The notes beneath the pieces are model-generated. The model had not been told where the DNA came from. It saw nothing but the letters and a program-made list of their open reading frames with translations, and made no database searches. Positions 35,081 to 44,874 of a stretch of DNA of 64,000 nucleotides are shown in pieces. The stretch's first letter is position 1. Every line of letters begins with the position of its first letter. The position numbers and the translations under genes are program-made. Location of the stretch: the NCBI GenBank assembly GCA_036504535.1, contig DASXUY010000053.1, positions 32,828 through 96,827 of the forward strand, read 5' to 3'. Source of the DNA: JARLGU01 sp036504535 (lineage in GTDB: Bacteria; Armatimonadota; Armatimonadia; Armatimonadales; Capsulimonadaceae).

Positions 35081-36379
35081 ATGTCCGTGCCAGATCCTTC
35101 GATACGCACAAACCGACGCATCTTCTACACGCGAGTAGCAACATTTGTTGGTGTGTTCGTGCTTGCCTGGTCGTTTTCACACACGTTGCACCGTATGCCG
35201 ACCATGCCGACACCTCGTCCACCGTCGCCGAACGCCTTCGACGATTACAAGCGGGCAAGCGGCGCGATGAAACACGTTGAAGAGTGCGATGTGCTTTACA
35301 CAGAGTGGTCCAGAACCACTGCTCCAGCACTGACTGTAGCTCAAATCGCCCAAGCCGACAGGATTGTAGCCGCCAATTCGAGAGCCTTCGGCGATATCCA
35401 AAGGGGACTAACGCATCAGTACTCGGCACCGCAGAGCTACGGTTTCGATATCTTAACGCCATACCTTGCGCACTATCGAATGCTATCGTACCTACTAGCG
35501 ATTAAGTCGTCTTCGCTGGCAGCGCATGGAGACTCGTCCGGCGCTATCTCGGCCGCAATAGATGCGATCCAACTCGGCGTTCAGATTCCATGCGGTGGCA
35601 ATCTGATGAGCGGCCTGGTTGGCTACTCCTGTCAACAAACGGGCCAGCGAGCGGCACGCTCGGTTTTAGATCGAATACCCGCGCCGGTTGCGATAGCGGC
35701 CGCACGACGCCTCGCGGCCATCGACTGTGCCCAAGTCCATTTCGCCGATATATTGGCTGGCGAAGAGCGATTCGGAGCACGATCTATAGAGAAAATGCTT
35801 GATCAGAGGCGTGAACCGAGGGAGTTCGTAAAGGCGGTCCGCGAATCGGACGAGTACGGAAACTACGCTCTCGTAATGTATTTGGAGCCAGACGACGTCA
35901 TAATGGGCAACTATCTTGACTATATGGATCTTTCGGTCAAGCATGCCAGACAGTCCTATAAGCAATGGTCCCACTCCCCCCATGTTTCGTTGCCGAGAGA
36001 CCCAATCAATCAGGTCATCGTTCCGCAGTTCGATTCTGCTCGCCTCCAATTCGAACGCGCGACTTGCAACAATCGGCTGCTCGAAATCCAACTCGCCCTC
36101 CAATCATACCGCGCCAGCCATGGTCGCTATCCCGCGTCCCTCACCGCAATCAGCCCTGCCATCATCCCCGCAGTGCCCGAGGATCCGTTCGCAGACAGCA
36201 GTTCCTTCCGATACCGTGGAACGGCGAAGGGCAACGCGTTATACAGCGTCGGTCCCGACGGTGTAGATGACCGTGGCAAGCCGATCGAGCAAAATGATGC
36301 GCAGCATAAGGACCGTGGACGTTATGCTGTAACGGATCCTGCGCTCAGTGGCGACTATGTCGCTGGCATCAACTACTAG
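35081..36379 (+). CDS. Membrane-anchored protein with GspG-like C-terminus
   Basis: A 432-aa hypothetical. One hydrophobic segment lies at about 15-33 (FYTRVATFVGVFVLAWSF); a helical body of about 270 residues follows. The last ~110 residues resemble the globular part of a T2SS major pseudopilin: LLEIQLALQSYRASHGRYP, PEDPFADSSSFRYR, NALYSVGPDGVDDRGKP. The N-terminal prepilin helix of GspG is absent. Such proteins occur in planctomycete-like genomes. It stands alone between the DUF4159 operon and the module-3 regulator. Function unknown; a link to the pilus- or T2SS-like fibres encoded nearby is a guess. Confidence 0.75.
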   Translation: MSVPDPSIRTNRRIFYTRVATFVGVFVLAWSFSHTLHRMPTMPTPRPPSPNAFDDYKRASGAMKHVEECDVLYTEWSRTTAPALTVAQIAQADRIVAANSRAFGDIQRGLTHQYSAPQSYGFDILTPYLAHYRMLSYLLAIKSSSLAAHGDSSGAISAAIDAIQLGVQIPCGGNLMSGLVGYSCQQTGQRAARSVLDRIPAPVAIAAARRLAAIDCAQVHFADILAGEERFGARSIEKMLDQRREPREFVKAVRESDEYGNYALVMYLEPDDVIMGNYLDYMDLSVKHARQSYKQWSHSPHVSLPRDPINQVIVPQFDSARLQFERATCNNRLLEIQLALQSYRASHGRYPASLTAISPAIIPAVPEDPFADSSSFRYRGTAKGNALYSVGPDGVDDRGKPIEQNDAQHKDRGRYAVTDPALSGDYVAGINY

Positions 36380-36457
36380 CGAGGCTAATGTGCTTGTGCG
36401 TTCGTGCGTCAAGGATGTTCGGACCGGCACGCCATATCGTTGCCCCCAAAATCCCTC

Positions 36458-36491
36458 TTGACAGCTTACCGTACATGGTGTATGATACGGT
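36458..36491 (+). promoter_or_regulatory. Promoter and inverted repeat of the module-3 regulator
   Basis: TTGACA (36458-36463), 17-bp spacer, TATGAT (36481-36486). An inverted repeat ACCGTA (36468-36473) / TACGGT (36486-36491) overlaps spacer and -10, the usual place for an autorepressor. Downstream ACGATCTTTGTACAGTTT resembles the leader of the module-1 regulator. Confidence 0.7.
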
Positions 36492-36536
36492 TGTAAAACG
36501 ATCTTTGTACAGTTTGATTTGTGAACGAAATACCTA

Positions 36537-37778
36537 ATGCCCGTAACCACCCGACCGAAATTGGCGTCTATCGCGCCCTATAAGCAGATCGAAAGTGACC
36601 TCACGCGCCGGATAGAACGCGGCGAGTGGGCGCCGGGCATGATGATTCCAAGCCGCCGCGCGTTGGCTGAGGAATACAACGTTGAGCTGCCTACCGTGCA
36701 ACGCGCTGTTGCTGGGCTGCTTCGGTCCGCAATGCTACGCGCTGATGGTGGTCGTGGCACTTTTGTTGCGGCGCGACAGCCGAGCGAATCCCTCGCTGAG
36801 CGCTTACCGGACTCGACAAGCGCTGCAAATGATTCGCTGTTGCCCTCTCGCCGAATCGCGTCTCCTGTGGCGCAGGCAACGTTCGGGATCGTGTCGAGTT
36901 CCAAGTTCCTGCACATTGACGGCACCGTTGAAGATAACCCGTGGAACGCGACTGTTGTTCGCTCAATTGAGCGATACGTGACGTCGAATGGCGCTTCCTC
37001 CCGGAACATCGATGTGAGCGAAAGGCCGAACGACCCGAATGCGCCCCTTGAAGCCGCTCGACAACTCGTAGATCAAGGCGTCAACGGTATCGTTCTCGTT
37101 CTCGCGAGGGGGCATGATATCTACCTTCGCGCGATTCCCGAACTGCGAAAACTCGGTGTTCCAATTGTTTATGTCGGTGGCAGCGAGATCCGACTTCCCG
37201 TGATGCAGATCTATTTTGACGACCGTGATGGCGGACAGACAGCGGCTACACACCTGATCGAACGAGGTGCGTCAAGGCTTGCGTTCATTGCGCCGTTCAC
37301 GGAGTACTGGGTAACGGCGCGCCTTGAAGGCATGCGCGAGGCTATGACCTTTCGCGGCTTAGGTGACAGCGTCCTTGATGCGCGAGTCGATAGCCAGTCG
37401 TCAGTCGAAGCCCTGGACCTGATCAGGCGTGACGCCAGTATGGAGCGGGTGGCTTACGAGTTTGGCCAACGCCAGATTGCCAGCGGTTTTGACCCGGAGG
37501 GGATTGTTGCGGCAAATGACTTGATTGCCTATGGCTACATCAAGGCGGCGAAGGAAGCAGGCCGCGAGATGGGGCGGGATTACATGATAGTCGGATTCGA
37601 CGACGATGCGCGGTCGCGTCCCATGGGGCTTACGACCATGCACCCGCCGCTGGAATCCATGGGCGAAGAGGCGGCGAGATTGGTGAACGAGATGTGCGGG
37701 AGCGTACTCAACTCACGGCGCATCTGCCTGCAGTCGCACCTGATTGCCCGCGACTCGACCAGCTTGCAGCGAGGATAG
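36537..37778 (+). CDS. GntR-HTH / LacI-type sensor transcriptional regulator (module 3)
   Basis: 413 aa. A GntR winged helix at about residues 10-80 shows WAPGMMIPSRRALAEEYNVE and LPTVQRAVAGLLRSAMLR. A periplasmic-binding-like sensor is at about 115-410 (TFGIVSSSKFLHI, LVDQGVNGIVLVLARGHD, IYFDDRDGGQTAATHLIERG, GIVAANDLIAYGYIKAAKE, IVGFDDDARSRPMGLTTMHP). It resembles the module-1 regulator more than the module-2 one, including the near-identical IIGFDD/IVGFDD tail. A strong promoter with an inverted repeat suggests autoregulation. The pseudopilin follows after 64 bp and a GH2-like enzyme after that. Confidence 0.88.
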   Translation: MPVTTRPKLASIAPYKQIESDLTRRIERGEWAPGMMIPSRRALAEEYNVELPTVQRAVAGLLRSAMLRADGGRGTFVAARQPSESLAERLPDSTSAANDSLLPSRRIASPVAQATFGIVSSSKFLHIDGTVEDNPWNATVVRSIERYVTSNGASSRNIDVSERPNDPNAPLEAARQLVDQGVNGIVLVLARGHDIYLRAIPELRKLGVPIVYVGGSEIRLPVMQIYFDDRDGGQTAATHLIERGASRLAFIAPFTEYWVTARLEGMREAMTFRGLGDSVLDARVDSQSSVEALDLIRRDASMERVAYEFGQRQIASGFDPEGIVAANDLIAYGYIKAAKEAGREMGRDYMIVGFDDDARSRPMGLTTMHPPLESMGEEAARLVNEMCGSVLNSRRICLQSHLIARDSTSLQRG

Positions 37779-37842
37779 GGAGCTTGGCGAGGACGCGTTT
37801 TTTTTGCCGTTTGACGCCCACTTTTTCTGAGGAGGACTCACA

Positions 37843-38748
37843 ATGCTCAAGGACAAATCTACGAAACTACGACGAGGATTCACTCTTATAGAGCTGCTCG
37901 TCGTAATAGCTATTATCGCGATACTAGCAGCTATACTTTTCCCCGTGTTTGCTACGGCGCGGGAGAAGGCGAGACAAACGTCCTGTGCCAGCAACCTGAA
38001 GCAGCTAGGGCTTGGTGTCCTGCAATACGTCTCCGATTACGACGAGATCTATCCGGCAGGTCAATTCGCGTCCATGTACGGCCCAGGCTGCGGTTGGATC
38101 GGGCAGATTTACCCTTATGTGAAATCCAGCGGCGTATTTGGCTGCCCAAGCGACACCACAGTAGTGCCGAATCTGAGCGATACTTACCATATGGACAAGT
38201 CGTCGTATCTGATCAACCAGGTTACGGTGATCCCGCAGACCGGAAACACATACGGGATCACGCAGGCCCAGCCTCAGTCAAAGTTCACCGCGCCAACTCT
38301 CTCCGTGGAGCTGTTCGAGGCTGCTGGGTTCGGTATGCACTTCCCGCCGCAGGCTGAGGGCAGCAGTACTGGTGAACAAAGCTCTGGTTCTGGCCTCGGG
38401 TTTAACGTGCAGCCAGCATCGGTGACGGCCGGAATGAACAGTGCGGCCTATTGGGTCGACTATCCGACTGACTGCCACGCGGGCTACGGGATGGCGTGCC
38501 CGGGCTGGACTTACTATTACGGCCTTTTTACCGCACTCGGATCGTATCCGTCCGCGCCCAAGCCCTCGTTTGCCAGCAATCGGCATTCCGGTGGCGCAAA
38601 CTACCTGCTCGCCGATGGGCATGTGAAATGGCTCAAGCCGACGCAGGTTTCGGTGGGCCTCCCGATCAGCAAGGGAATGAGCTGGATCCCTCAGGCAGCG
38701 TCTGTCGATAACATGGGCTCTTTCTCTGCCACGTTCAGTATCAATTAG
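37843..38748 (+). CDS. H-X9-DG pseudopilin (module 3)
   Basis: 301 aa. The leader ends RRG before FTLIELLVVIAIIAILAAI, followed by TAREKARQTSCASNLKQLG. The C-terminal motif HSGGANYLLADG is a perfect H-X9-DG. GAGGAGG precedes the ATG. It sits between the module-3 regulator and a GH2-like giant, with 64 and 68 bp of spacing and no clear internal terminator, so the three are probably cotranscribed. Confidence 0.92.
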   Translation: MLKDKSTKLRRGFTLIELLVVIAIIAILAAILFPVFATAREKARQTSCASNLKQLGLGVLQYVSDYDEIYPAGQFASMYGPGCGWIGQIYPYVKSSGVFGCPSDTTVVPNLSDTYHMDKSSYLINQVTVIPQTGNTYGITQAQPQSKFTAPTLSVELFEAAGFGMHFPPQAEGSSTGEQSSGSGLGFNVQPASVTAGMNSAAYWVDYPTDCHAGYGMACPGWTYYYGLFTALGSYPSAPKPSFASNRHSGGANYLLADGHVKWLKPTQVSVGLPISKGMSWIPQAASVDNMGSFSATFSIN

Positions 38749-38816
38749 CTCTAGTCGCTCTCGGTGTGCGTCGGATTAGCGAAAGGCGCACACCATGATT
38801 TACATTGATCAACCCT

Positions 38817-41800
38817 ATGAAACACGTACCAATCTCGACGCTCATAAGCTCCGCTTGTGTCCTTAGCGCCGCTCTCCTCACTTCCATCATCGCCCCTGCG
38901 CTTGCCGATGGAGCGCCGAACTTGCTCGTAGCGCCCGTAGAGACGTCGGCGTTCGCGCCCGCCGCGACTGGCTGGCGGTTCGAGTCGCACGCTCTGCCTG
39001 CTAATGATGTTCAAGCGTCGGTAGATTTGACGGACAAGACTCGTGGCCCAGTTCTGCGCATCGTGTCCAAGAACGAAACCGATAAGCACGTTTGGTGGCT
39101 GCAAGAAATCCCGGTGACCGCCCCGGCATACCGACTCACGTTCCAAGCGAAAGGGTTCGCCGTGAACGGAGTCGGTGATCGTGTCATCGGGGCCGGTTGC
39201 GAGTTCAAGGATAAGGACCACAAATGGCTGGGTTACCAGGAAGGCCCCCGGGTCGCCGAGTTCCAGGCAAAGTGGCCAGCGTCCACGGTGCCTGATACAC
39301 GGGAATGGAAGGCGTTCTCATTCGATATCACGCCCCCTGCAGGAGCTGCATTTATCGGTATCCGTCTCACGCTTGCCGCGAAGACGCCAGCTGAAGCGAG
39401 CTTTGCCAATGTCTCTCTGACCGCGTCAGACAAGACTGTCAAGCAGGTGCTTGATATGAGCGCGCCGCCGCGAATTCCGTCGTATCACTTCAAGCTAGCC
39501 GACGTGAGCGCGGATGGTGTGACGCTTAAGCCCGACTGGAGCCTGGATGGAGCGGAACGCAGGCTTTCGTCACAGCGCTCGGAGATTACGCTCAACGGCC
39601 TCTGGGCTATCCAACCCGCATCCATCGGCCAGGTGCCTCGCGAAGATGATTGGGCATTCATTAAGGTTCCGGGACGATGGCGCGGCAATCAGCGCGACTC
39701 GCTGTACGGGCAGATCGAAACGTCGTGGAAATCTGCCTCTCTCGATACATGGCAACCTGACAACCCCGCCAAGGTCGATAGGCTGTGGCTGATGCGTCAG
39801 GTGACGCTGCCGCCAACGACGGGGCGCTACGTGATCCGGTTTGCCGCGCTTGAGGGCGTCGCCTTGCGCGTCTACTGGAATGGCGAACCGGTAGGCGATG
39901 TGGCCGGTGAATGGGGCGGCGAAGTGAGCTTGCCTGCGACCGCTCAAGCTGGCGATAACGGGCAACTCGCCTTAATGACACTCGCGACAGCACCGCTTTC
40001 AGAAACAGCCTATCTCTATCCCACTGTTGCCGAGCGCCCCTACATTGCCGACAAGCCAATCTGGCATGGCTCGATATGGGACGTTTCGCTCGTCACTCTT
40101 CCTATTCCCGCAGCGATCGAGAGCGTGTCGGTGATCCCATCCACCCGCCGCAAAGCTCTCCGCCTTGAGATCGTCCAACAGTCGAACGGACGTGCCGTGA
40201 AAGCGTTTGATGTCACAGTCGTCACCTCAGACGGCAATGTTGCGCTTCACCGTGCCTCCATCCCGGCGACTGGGACACGTACCGTAGCGGATGTACCTTG
40301 GGTCGGAGCGAGGCTATGGACGCCCGACGATCCGTATTTGTATACTGTCAAAGTTACCGCACTTGGCGACATTGGTGACAAGATAGACGAAGTCTTGCCG
40401 GTTCGCTTTGGTTTTCGAGAGTTTTGGGTCGAAGGCAAGGAGCTTAAGCTGAACGGGCAAACGTTCCGACTTCGTCCGCGCATGAGCCTGCAGTATTCGC
40501 CGACCATGAGCAACGCAGGGTTGCGCCGTTACTTCAGCTACCTGAAAGATACGGGCTTCAACTGCGCGCTTCGGCCGCCGTCAATCGGTCATGGCCTTGA
40601 GTCGCAGTCCTCCGGTGACGAGTTCTTTGAACTGGCCGACGAAATGGGGATTGTCTCCATTCCCTGGCTTCCGATCAACGTGTTCCTCGACCCCAAAACA
40701 AAGTGGACGGCGGACGCGACCGATAAGCTGTTCGCGTATATCAAAGCTAACGAACTTGATCGACTCAACAACCACGCGTCGGTAATCGCCTATGGCGGCT
40801 TCGGTACGGGCGTGAGCGAAGGCTCGAACCCGTATTGCGCGAACCCCGCGACTTTGGGAGTAAAGCCTATCCGCACCGTCGCCGACCTGCCGGTGTCCGT
40901 ATCCCAGTCACCCGGCCGCGATAACGCAACGTCCCAGGTGGCGCGCACAGCCGAATTCCTTCGGCGGTACCGTGCGCTGGACTCCGTCCACCCGTACTTA
41001 TCGCACACCGACGACGGGGCTGGCGACGGTTGGGGCGTGTTTACGTACTACAACTGGACACCGGTTCAAGAGTGGGAAGAATGGCCAGCGGCGTGGGCGT
41101 CACATGGCACGGTGCCGTTTGGCTCTACCGAGGCCGGGCTGCCGTATGCAGCGAGCTTTACGAACCACGGCATTCCGGACGGCGACGGCGAGCCTTGGCT
41201 GACGGAATACGCGGCCATGCGCCTCGGTCCGGCGGTCTACGCCGCCGAAAGCGCCAAGTACCGCCGCTATATCGCAGAGCGGTATGCGAGGAACAAGCCG
41301 TCATTCGGCAGTCCGCACGACTTCACGCATTTCGCTTACGGCGAAAGCAACGCTCAGGATGTTTGGGCAATGCAGAACAAAGCGATCTTCCGCACATGGC
41401 GTACATATGGTGTGCCGATGGGCATCGAACTATTCGCGGAAGGCCGTAGCTTTCTCTTGCCGGAGGCGTTTGCCGATAAGGCCGAGGATCAAACCGGCTT
41501 GAACCTCAAAACGTGGGGTGCCAAGCCAGATCGCTTTCGTGCCGACGGAAACTGGCCAGGCGAAATGGGGCCAGCTCTGCCGTCCACGCCGACCGGGAAG
41601 CAGACGCCTCTCGCGACGAAGCTGGGCAAAGTTGTCCATGATAACGACGCTGAGCTTCTCGTCTACGTTGCCGGGAAGGCTGGTGCGTTCACGTCGAAAG
41701 ACCACGTGTTCTGGCCCGGAGAGGTGATCGAGAAGCAGGTTGCGGTAGTGTGGGACGGCTTTCGCCCCCGCAAGCTCGCGGCAACCGTTACCGCAACAGT

Positions 41801-43715
41801 GGGCGAAAAGCGCGTATACAGCAAGCGCTTCGACCTCGCGGTCGCCGCAGGCGAGATCAAACTCACGCCATTTTCATTCCTTACGCCGGACGCGTCCCGT
41901 CGTGTAACTGGCAGCATTCAGTTGACCATTACCGATGCGGGGACGAACGTTGTCGTTTCAAAAGACACCTTTGGCTTTACAATCTATCCGCGCGAACACG
42001 TAAGTTCGGCGAAACGAATTACCGCTGCCGTGTTCGATGCCACAAGCGATAGCACGGCAATGCTGCACAATATCGGGGTAGCGGCGTTACCGGTCTTGGC
42101 CGGGGACAAAGTACCAGTGAGCGCTAACATCCTCGTAATTGGCCGTGGCCAGCTTCCTGCGCTCCAGGGAAGCCCGTTGCTGACAAAACTTCCGACCAAT
42201 ATCCCACTGCTGGTTCTAGAGCAGTCAGACGCGTCGCTGCAGCGCATCGGTTTTCGCGCGTTCCCCACGCGTAGCCGACAGGTTTGGCGCATTCCGGGCA
42301 GTTTGGCGCTTTTCGACGGCATAGAGAACGATGACTTGCGCGACTGGCGTGTATCTCCGCGCCTCTTGCCGGAGGGAATCGCACCATTGCGACATGGATA
42401 CAACTACCATGTTGGTTACCGGGGCACAGTGGCGTCCGTCGTGATCGAAACGCCAACGTCGGGCCAGTTTACGCCGCTGCTCCAGGCTGAATTCGACCTT
42501 GCGATGACCCCGCTGCTGGAGACGCAGTGGCGCGGCCATCGCGCAATTTTCTCCCAGCTGTCGCTCGTTGACGCAGTCGGACGCGACCCTGTCGCCACGC
42601 GACTAGCGTCTCAAATTGTGAACGCATTGGCAGCTCCAGCCAATACCAGGCGGGAACTCGTAGTCGTTGGGGCCTCGCGGACTGAGGCGCTCGCCGGGAC
42701 CATTGGCGCACGACGCCCTCGCCTTGTGGATGCCGCGCACCTCAAGCCGGGAGAGATTGCGCTGGTCGGCAACGTGAGCCCAACCGATATGGACGCTCTG
42801 AAATCGTGGGTAAACGCTGGCGGGACCGCCGTCGTATTGCCCCAAGTCGTTGATGCATACTCGCCACTATCGCCATCCGTCAAGGCGACGCCGGTAACCG
42901 GGAGCTTGCTCGCACCTGCCAACCTCGGCACGGGGATCTGCGTCGGACTTGGTGTGAACGACTTTCATGCCCGCCAGGATATTCAGTGGATCGATTTCGG
43001 AGGAAGCGGTCCTGTCGCGGATTTCAAGGACGGCAACGGGCGATGGATACTGCTTGGCTTCAATCCATGTAGTCTCGATCTAGCAGCCATGCCGTATCTA
43101 CGCCTAACATACCGCAGGCAGTGCCGCGCTCTGGCGCAGGTTGTGGCCAATGCTGGCGCAAATCTTGACGCACCTGTAAACGCGCTGTTCGATGCGATGA
43201 CTGCGGCACCGTTCAACCGCGACCTTGGAACTGATGGCTCGCTTCGCATCGTTACCGCGAGGCCGACCGGTGAGTGGACATCGCCAAAGTTCAGCGATGC
43301 CTTGTGGACGCCACTCGCGTCTGCCCTGGGCAGCACATCGGCACCGGAGGCGTGGCTGCGCGTGGCGTTCGATTTGCCAGAGGACGCGGCAGCACACAGT
43401 CTCACCTTGGATGCGGGCACATTCGACGATTACGACGAAACCTACGTGAATGGCGTTCGTATCGGCGCGGTCACTCCCGACAACTCAACGCCAGATACCG
43501 CCTGGCAAACACGCCGCGTTTACGCCGTTCCGTCCGGGGTGCTCACAGAAGGAAGGAATGTCGTCGCGGTGAGGACATGGAACCGCAATGCTGCCCTCGG
43601 GAGGGCGGCGATTATCCGTGGCCCAATCGTGCTGCGCGACACGGATCAGCCTGTGTCGCTGTATGCCGGATCTTACAAGCACTCTGACGACCCCTATTTG
43701 CAGTACCACTGGTAG
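38817..43715 (+). CDS. Giant secreted GH2-like glycoside hydrolase (module 3)
   Basis: 1632 aa. The signal peptide is at about 1-30 (MKHVPISTLISS...ALA). After an N-terminal CBM-like domain, about 255-430 is a GH2 sugar-binding jelly-roll (LNGLWAIQPASIG, RLWLMRQVTLPP, RVYWNGEPVG), then a GH2 Ig domain and a TIM-barrel starting near VEGKELKLNGQTFRLR (about 540-900). FGSTEAGLPY looks like the nucleophile strand. The usual GNE acid/base motif is not obvious: GFGTGVSEGSN stands in its place, so activity is uncertain. The C-terminus has more beta modules, including a second jelly-roll (DAGTFDDYDETYVNGVRIG). The start at 38817 opens on the signal peptide; a TTG at 38805 is also in frame. Confidence 0.75.
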   Translation: MKHVPISTLISSACVLSAALLTSIIAPALADGAPNLLVAPVETSAFAPAATGWRFESHALPANDVQASVDLTDKTRGPVLRIVSKNETDKHVWWLQEIPVTAPAYRLTFQAKGFAVNGVGDRVIGAGCEFKDKDHKWLGYQEGPRVAEFQAKWPASTVPDTREWKAFSFDITPPAGAAFIGIRLTLAAKTPAEASFANVSLTASDKTVKQVLDMSAPPRIPSYHFKLADVSADGVTLKPDWSLDGAERRLSSQRSEITLNGLWAIQPASIGQVPREDDWAFIKVPGRWRGNQRDSLYGQIETSWKSASLDTWQPDNPAKVDRLWLMRQVTLPPTTGRYVIRFAALEGVALRVYWNGEPVGDVAGEWGGEVSLPATAQAGDNGQLALMTLATAPLSETAYLYPTVAERPYIADKPIWHGSIWDVSLVTLPIPAAIESVSVIPSTRRKALRLEIVQQSNGRAVKAFDVTVVTSDGNVALHRASIPATGTRTVADVPWVGARLWTPDDPYLYTVKVTALGDIGDKIDEVLPVRFGFREFWVEGKELKLNGQTFRLRPRMSLQYSPTMSNAGLRRYFSYLKDTGFNCALRPPSIGHGLESQSSGDEFFELADEMGIVSIPWLPINVFLDPKTKWTADATDKLFAYIKANELDRLNNHASVIAYGGFGTGVSEGSNPYCANPATLGVKPIRTVADLPVSVSQSPGRDNATSQVARTAEFLRRYRALDSVHPYLSHTDDGAGDGWGVFTYYNWTPVQEWEEWPAAWASHGTVPFGSTEAGLPYAASFTNHGIPDGDGEPWLTEYAAMRLGPAVYAAESAKYRRYIAERYARNKPSFGSPHDFTHFAYGESNAQDVWAMQNKAIFRTWRTYGVPMGIELFAEGRSFLLPEAFADKAEDQTGLNLKTWGAKPDRFRADGNWPGEMGPALPSTPTGKQTPLATKLGKVVHDNDAELLVYVAGKAGAFTSKDHVFWPGEVIEKQVAVVWDGFRPRKLAATVTATVGEKRVYSKRFDLAVAAGEIKLTPFSFLTPDASRRVTGSIQLTITDAGTNVVVSKDTFGFTIYPREHVSSAKRITAAVFDATSDSTAMLHNIGVAALPVLAGDKVPVSANILVIGRGQLPALQGSPLLTKLPTNIPLLVLEQSDASLQRIGFRAFPTRSRQVWRIPGSLALFDGIENDDLRDWRVSPRLLPEGIAPLRHGYNYHVGYRGTVASVVIETPTSGQFTPLLQAEFDLAMTPLLETQWRGHRAIFSQLSLVDAVGRDPVATRLASQIVNALAAPANTRRELVVVGASRTEALAGTIGARRPRLVDAAHLKPGEIALVGNVSPTDMDALKSWVNAGGTAVVLPQVVDAYSPLSPSVKATPVTGSLLAPANLGTGICVGLGVNDFHARQDIQWIDFGGSGPVADFKDGNGRWILLGFNPCSLDLAAMPYLRLTYRRQCRALAQVVANAGANLDAPVNALFDAMTAAPFNRDLGTDGSLRIVTARPTGEWTSPKFSDALWTPLASALGSTSAPEAWLRVAFDLPEDAAAHSLTLDAGTFDDYDETYVNGVRIGAVTPDNSTPDTAWQTRRVYAVPSGVLTEGRNVVAVRTWNRNAALGRAAIIRGPIVLRDTDQPVSLYAGSYKHSDDPYLQYHW

Positions 43716-43938
43716 CCAGTAGACACCAATTCGGCGCTGAAAGGTTCGAGCCCCAGGATTTGCTTTGCTATCGCATGGCATTTCTGGGGCGATTACTTTG
43801 CCTCGGAAGGTATACTCGAAGCAAGCTAAATGACAGCTTTGCCGGGCAGCCTGCCCGACAACGTACCTTTTGCCGACGCTTATTTGAACATAGCAGATCA
43901 TGCTCCCCGCATGTAAAAACCGGAGTCGTAGAATCCTT

Positions 43939-44832
43939 ATGAAGATGAACGCGATACCCTTCCTCGCACTCCTGATCGTCCTTTCCGTGGCCGGATGCAC
44001 GACGAACCAAACCACATCGAATACCATCAGATTTGGCGTTGTGCCTTATGAAAGCGCGAGCCAGATTAAGGACGAGTACGCACCGTTCGCCAAGTATATG
44101 AGCCGGAAGCTTGGTAAGCCAGTTGAAATTTTCCAAGCGCAAGACTACTCCGGCGTTTGTCAGGCGCTAGCATCTGGGCAAGTCGATTTGGCTTACCTTA
44201 ACCCGCTTTCCTACGCGCTCTACACCGATAAGCTCAAGGGCACGAAAAGGGAGCTCGTTCCAATCGCGATGCCCGTGATCAAAGGGTCACTTTATTATTA
44301 CGGCGCGATATTTACGCGAAAAGACTCCGGGATCGCCAAAATTGCCGACCTCAAAGGAAAGAAGATTTCCTTTGCAGATGCAACTTCGGCGTCGGGCTAT
44401 CTGTACCCTATCGCATACCTTAAGGCCCATGGAATCCAAAAATCCGACTTCTCGGTAGTCGCGTTCGCGGGATCGCAAAGTGTGGTGCCATCCGTGCTCA
44501 ACCGGTCCGCCGATGTAGGCGCGGTGTACGAGGATGCGCTCAAGAAGGGCATGTCGCCCGAACGGCAGGCGCAGCTTAAGGTGCTTGCCCGCGTCGGCCC
44601 AATTGCAAATGGCATGGTTGTCGCACGGGGTGACCTCGCGCCGGATGTGATCTCGGCTGCCAAGCAGGCTTATATCGATATCAACATCGAGCCCGACGGC
44701 AAAGCCGCCCTTACCAAGCTGGATGTCAACAAGTGGGACAAACCCGACGACAGCATATTCGACCCTGTGCGCCGCGCGGCTACGACTCTCGGCATCGATA
44801 TCGAAGTGCTTACAAAAAAGAAGAAAAAGTAA
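43939..44832 (+). CDS. phnD: Phosphate/phosphonate-type ABC transporter binding lipoprotein
   Basis: A 297-aa lipoprotein. The lipobox LSVAGC lies at about 15-20 after MKMNAIPFLALLIV. The PhnD/PtxB-type binding protein follows (RFGVVPYESASQIKDEYAPF, ASGQVDLAYLNPLSYALY, KGKKISFADATSASGYLYP, FAGSQSVVPSVLNRSADVGA). It captures the substrate outside the inner membrane for PhnC/PhnE. Ligands of this family include phosphonates, phosphite and phosphate; sequence alone does not decide. An upstream in-frame start at 43900 is less likely. First gene of phnD-phnC-phnE. Confidence 0.87.
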   Translation: MKMNAIPFLALLIVLSVAGCTTNQTTSNTIRFGVVPYESASQIKDEYAPFAKYMSRKLGKPVEIFQAQDYSGVCQALASGQVDLAYLNPLSYALYTDKLKGTKRELVPIAMPVIKGSLYYYGAIFTRKDSGIAKIADLKGKKISFADATSASGYLYPIAYLKAHGIQKSDFSVVAFAGSQSVVPSVLNRSADVGAVYEDALKKGMSPERQAQLKVLARVGPIANGMVVARGDLAPDVISAAKQAYIDINIEPDGKAALTKLDVNKWDKPDDSIFDPVRRAATTLGIDIEVLTKKKKK

Positions 44833-44874
44833 GCAATCCGCCGAGGCTCACAGGTTGTCCATCCGAATCTAATT

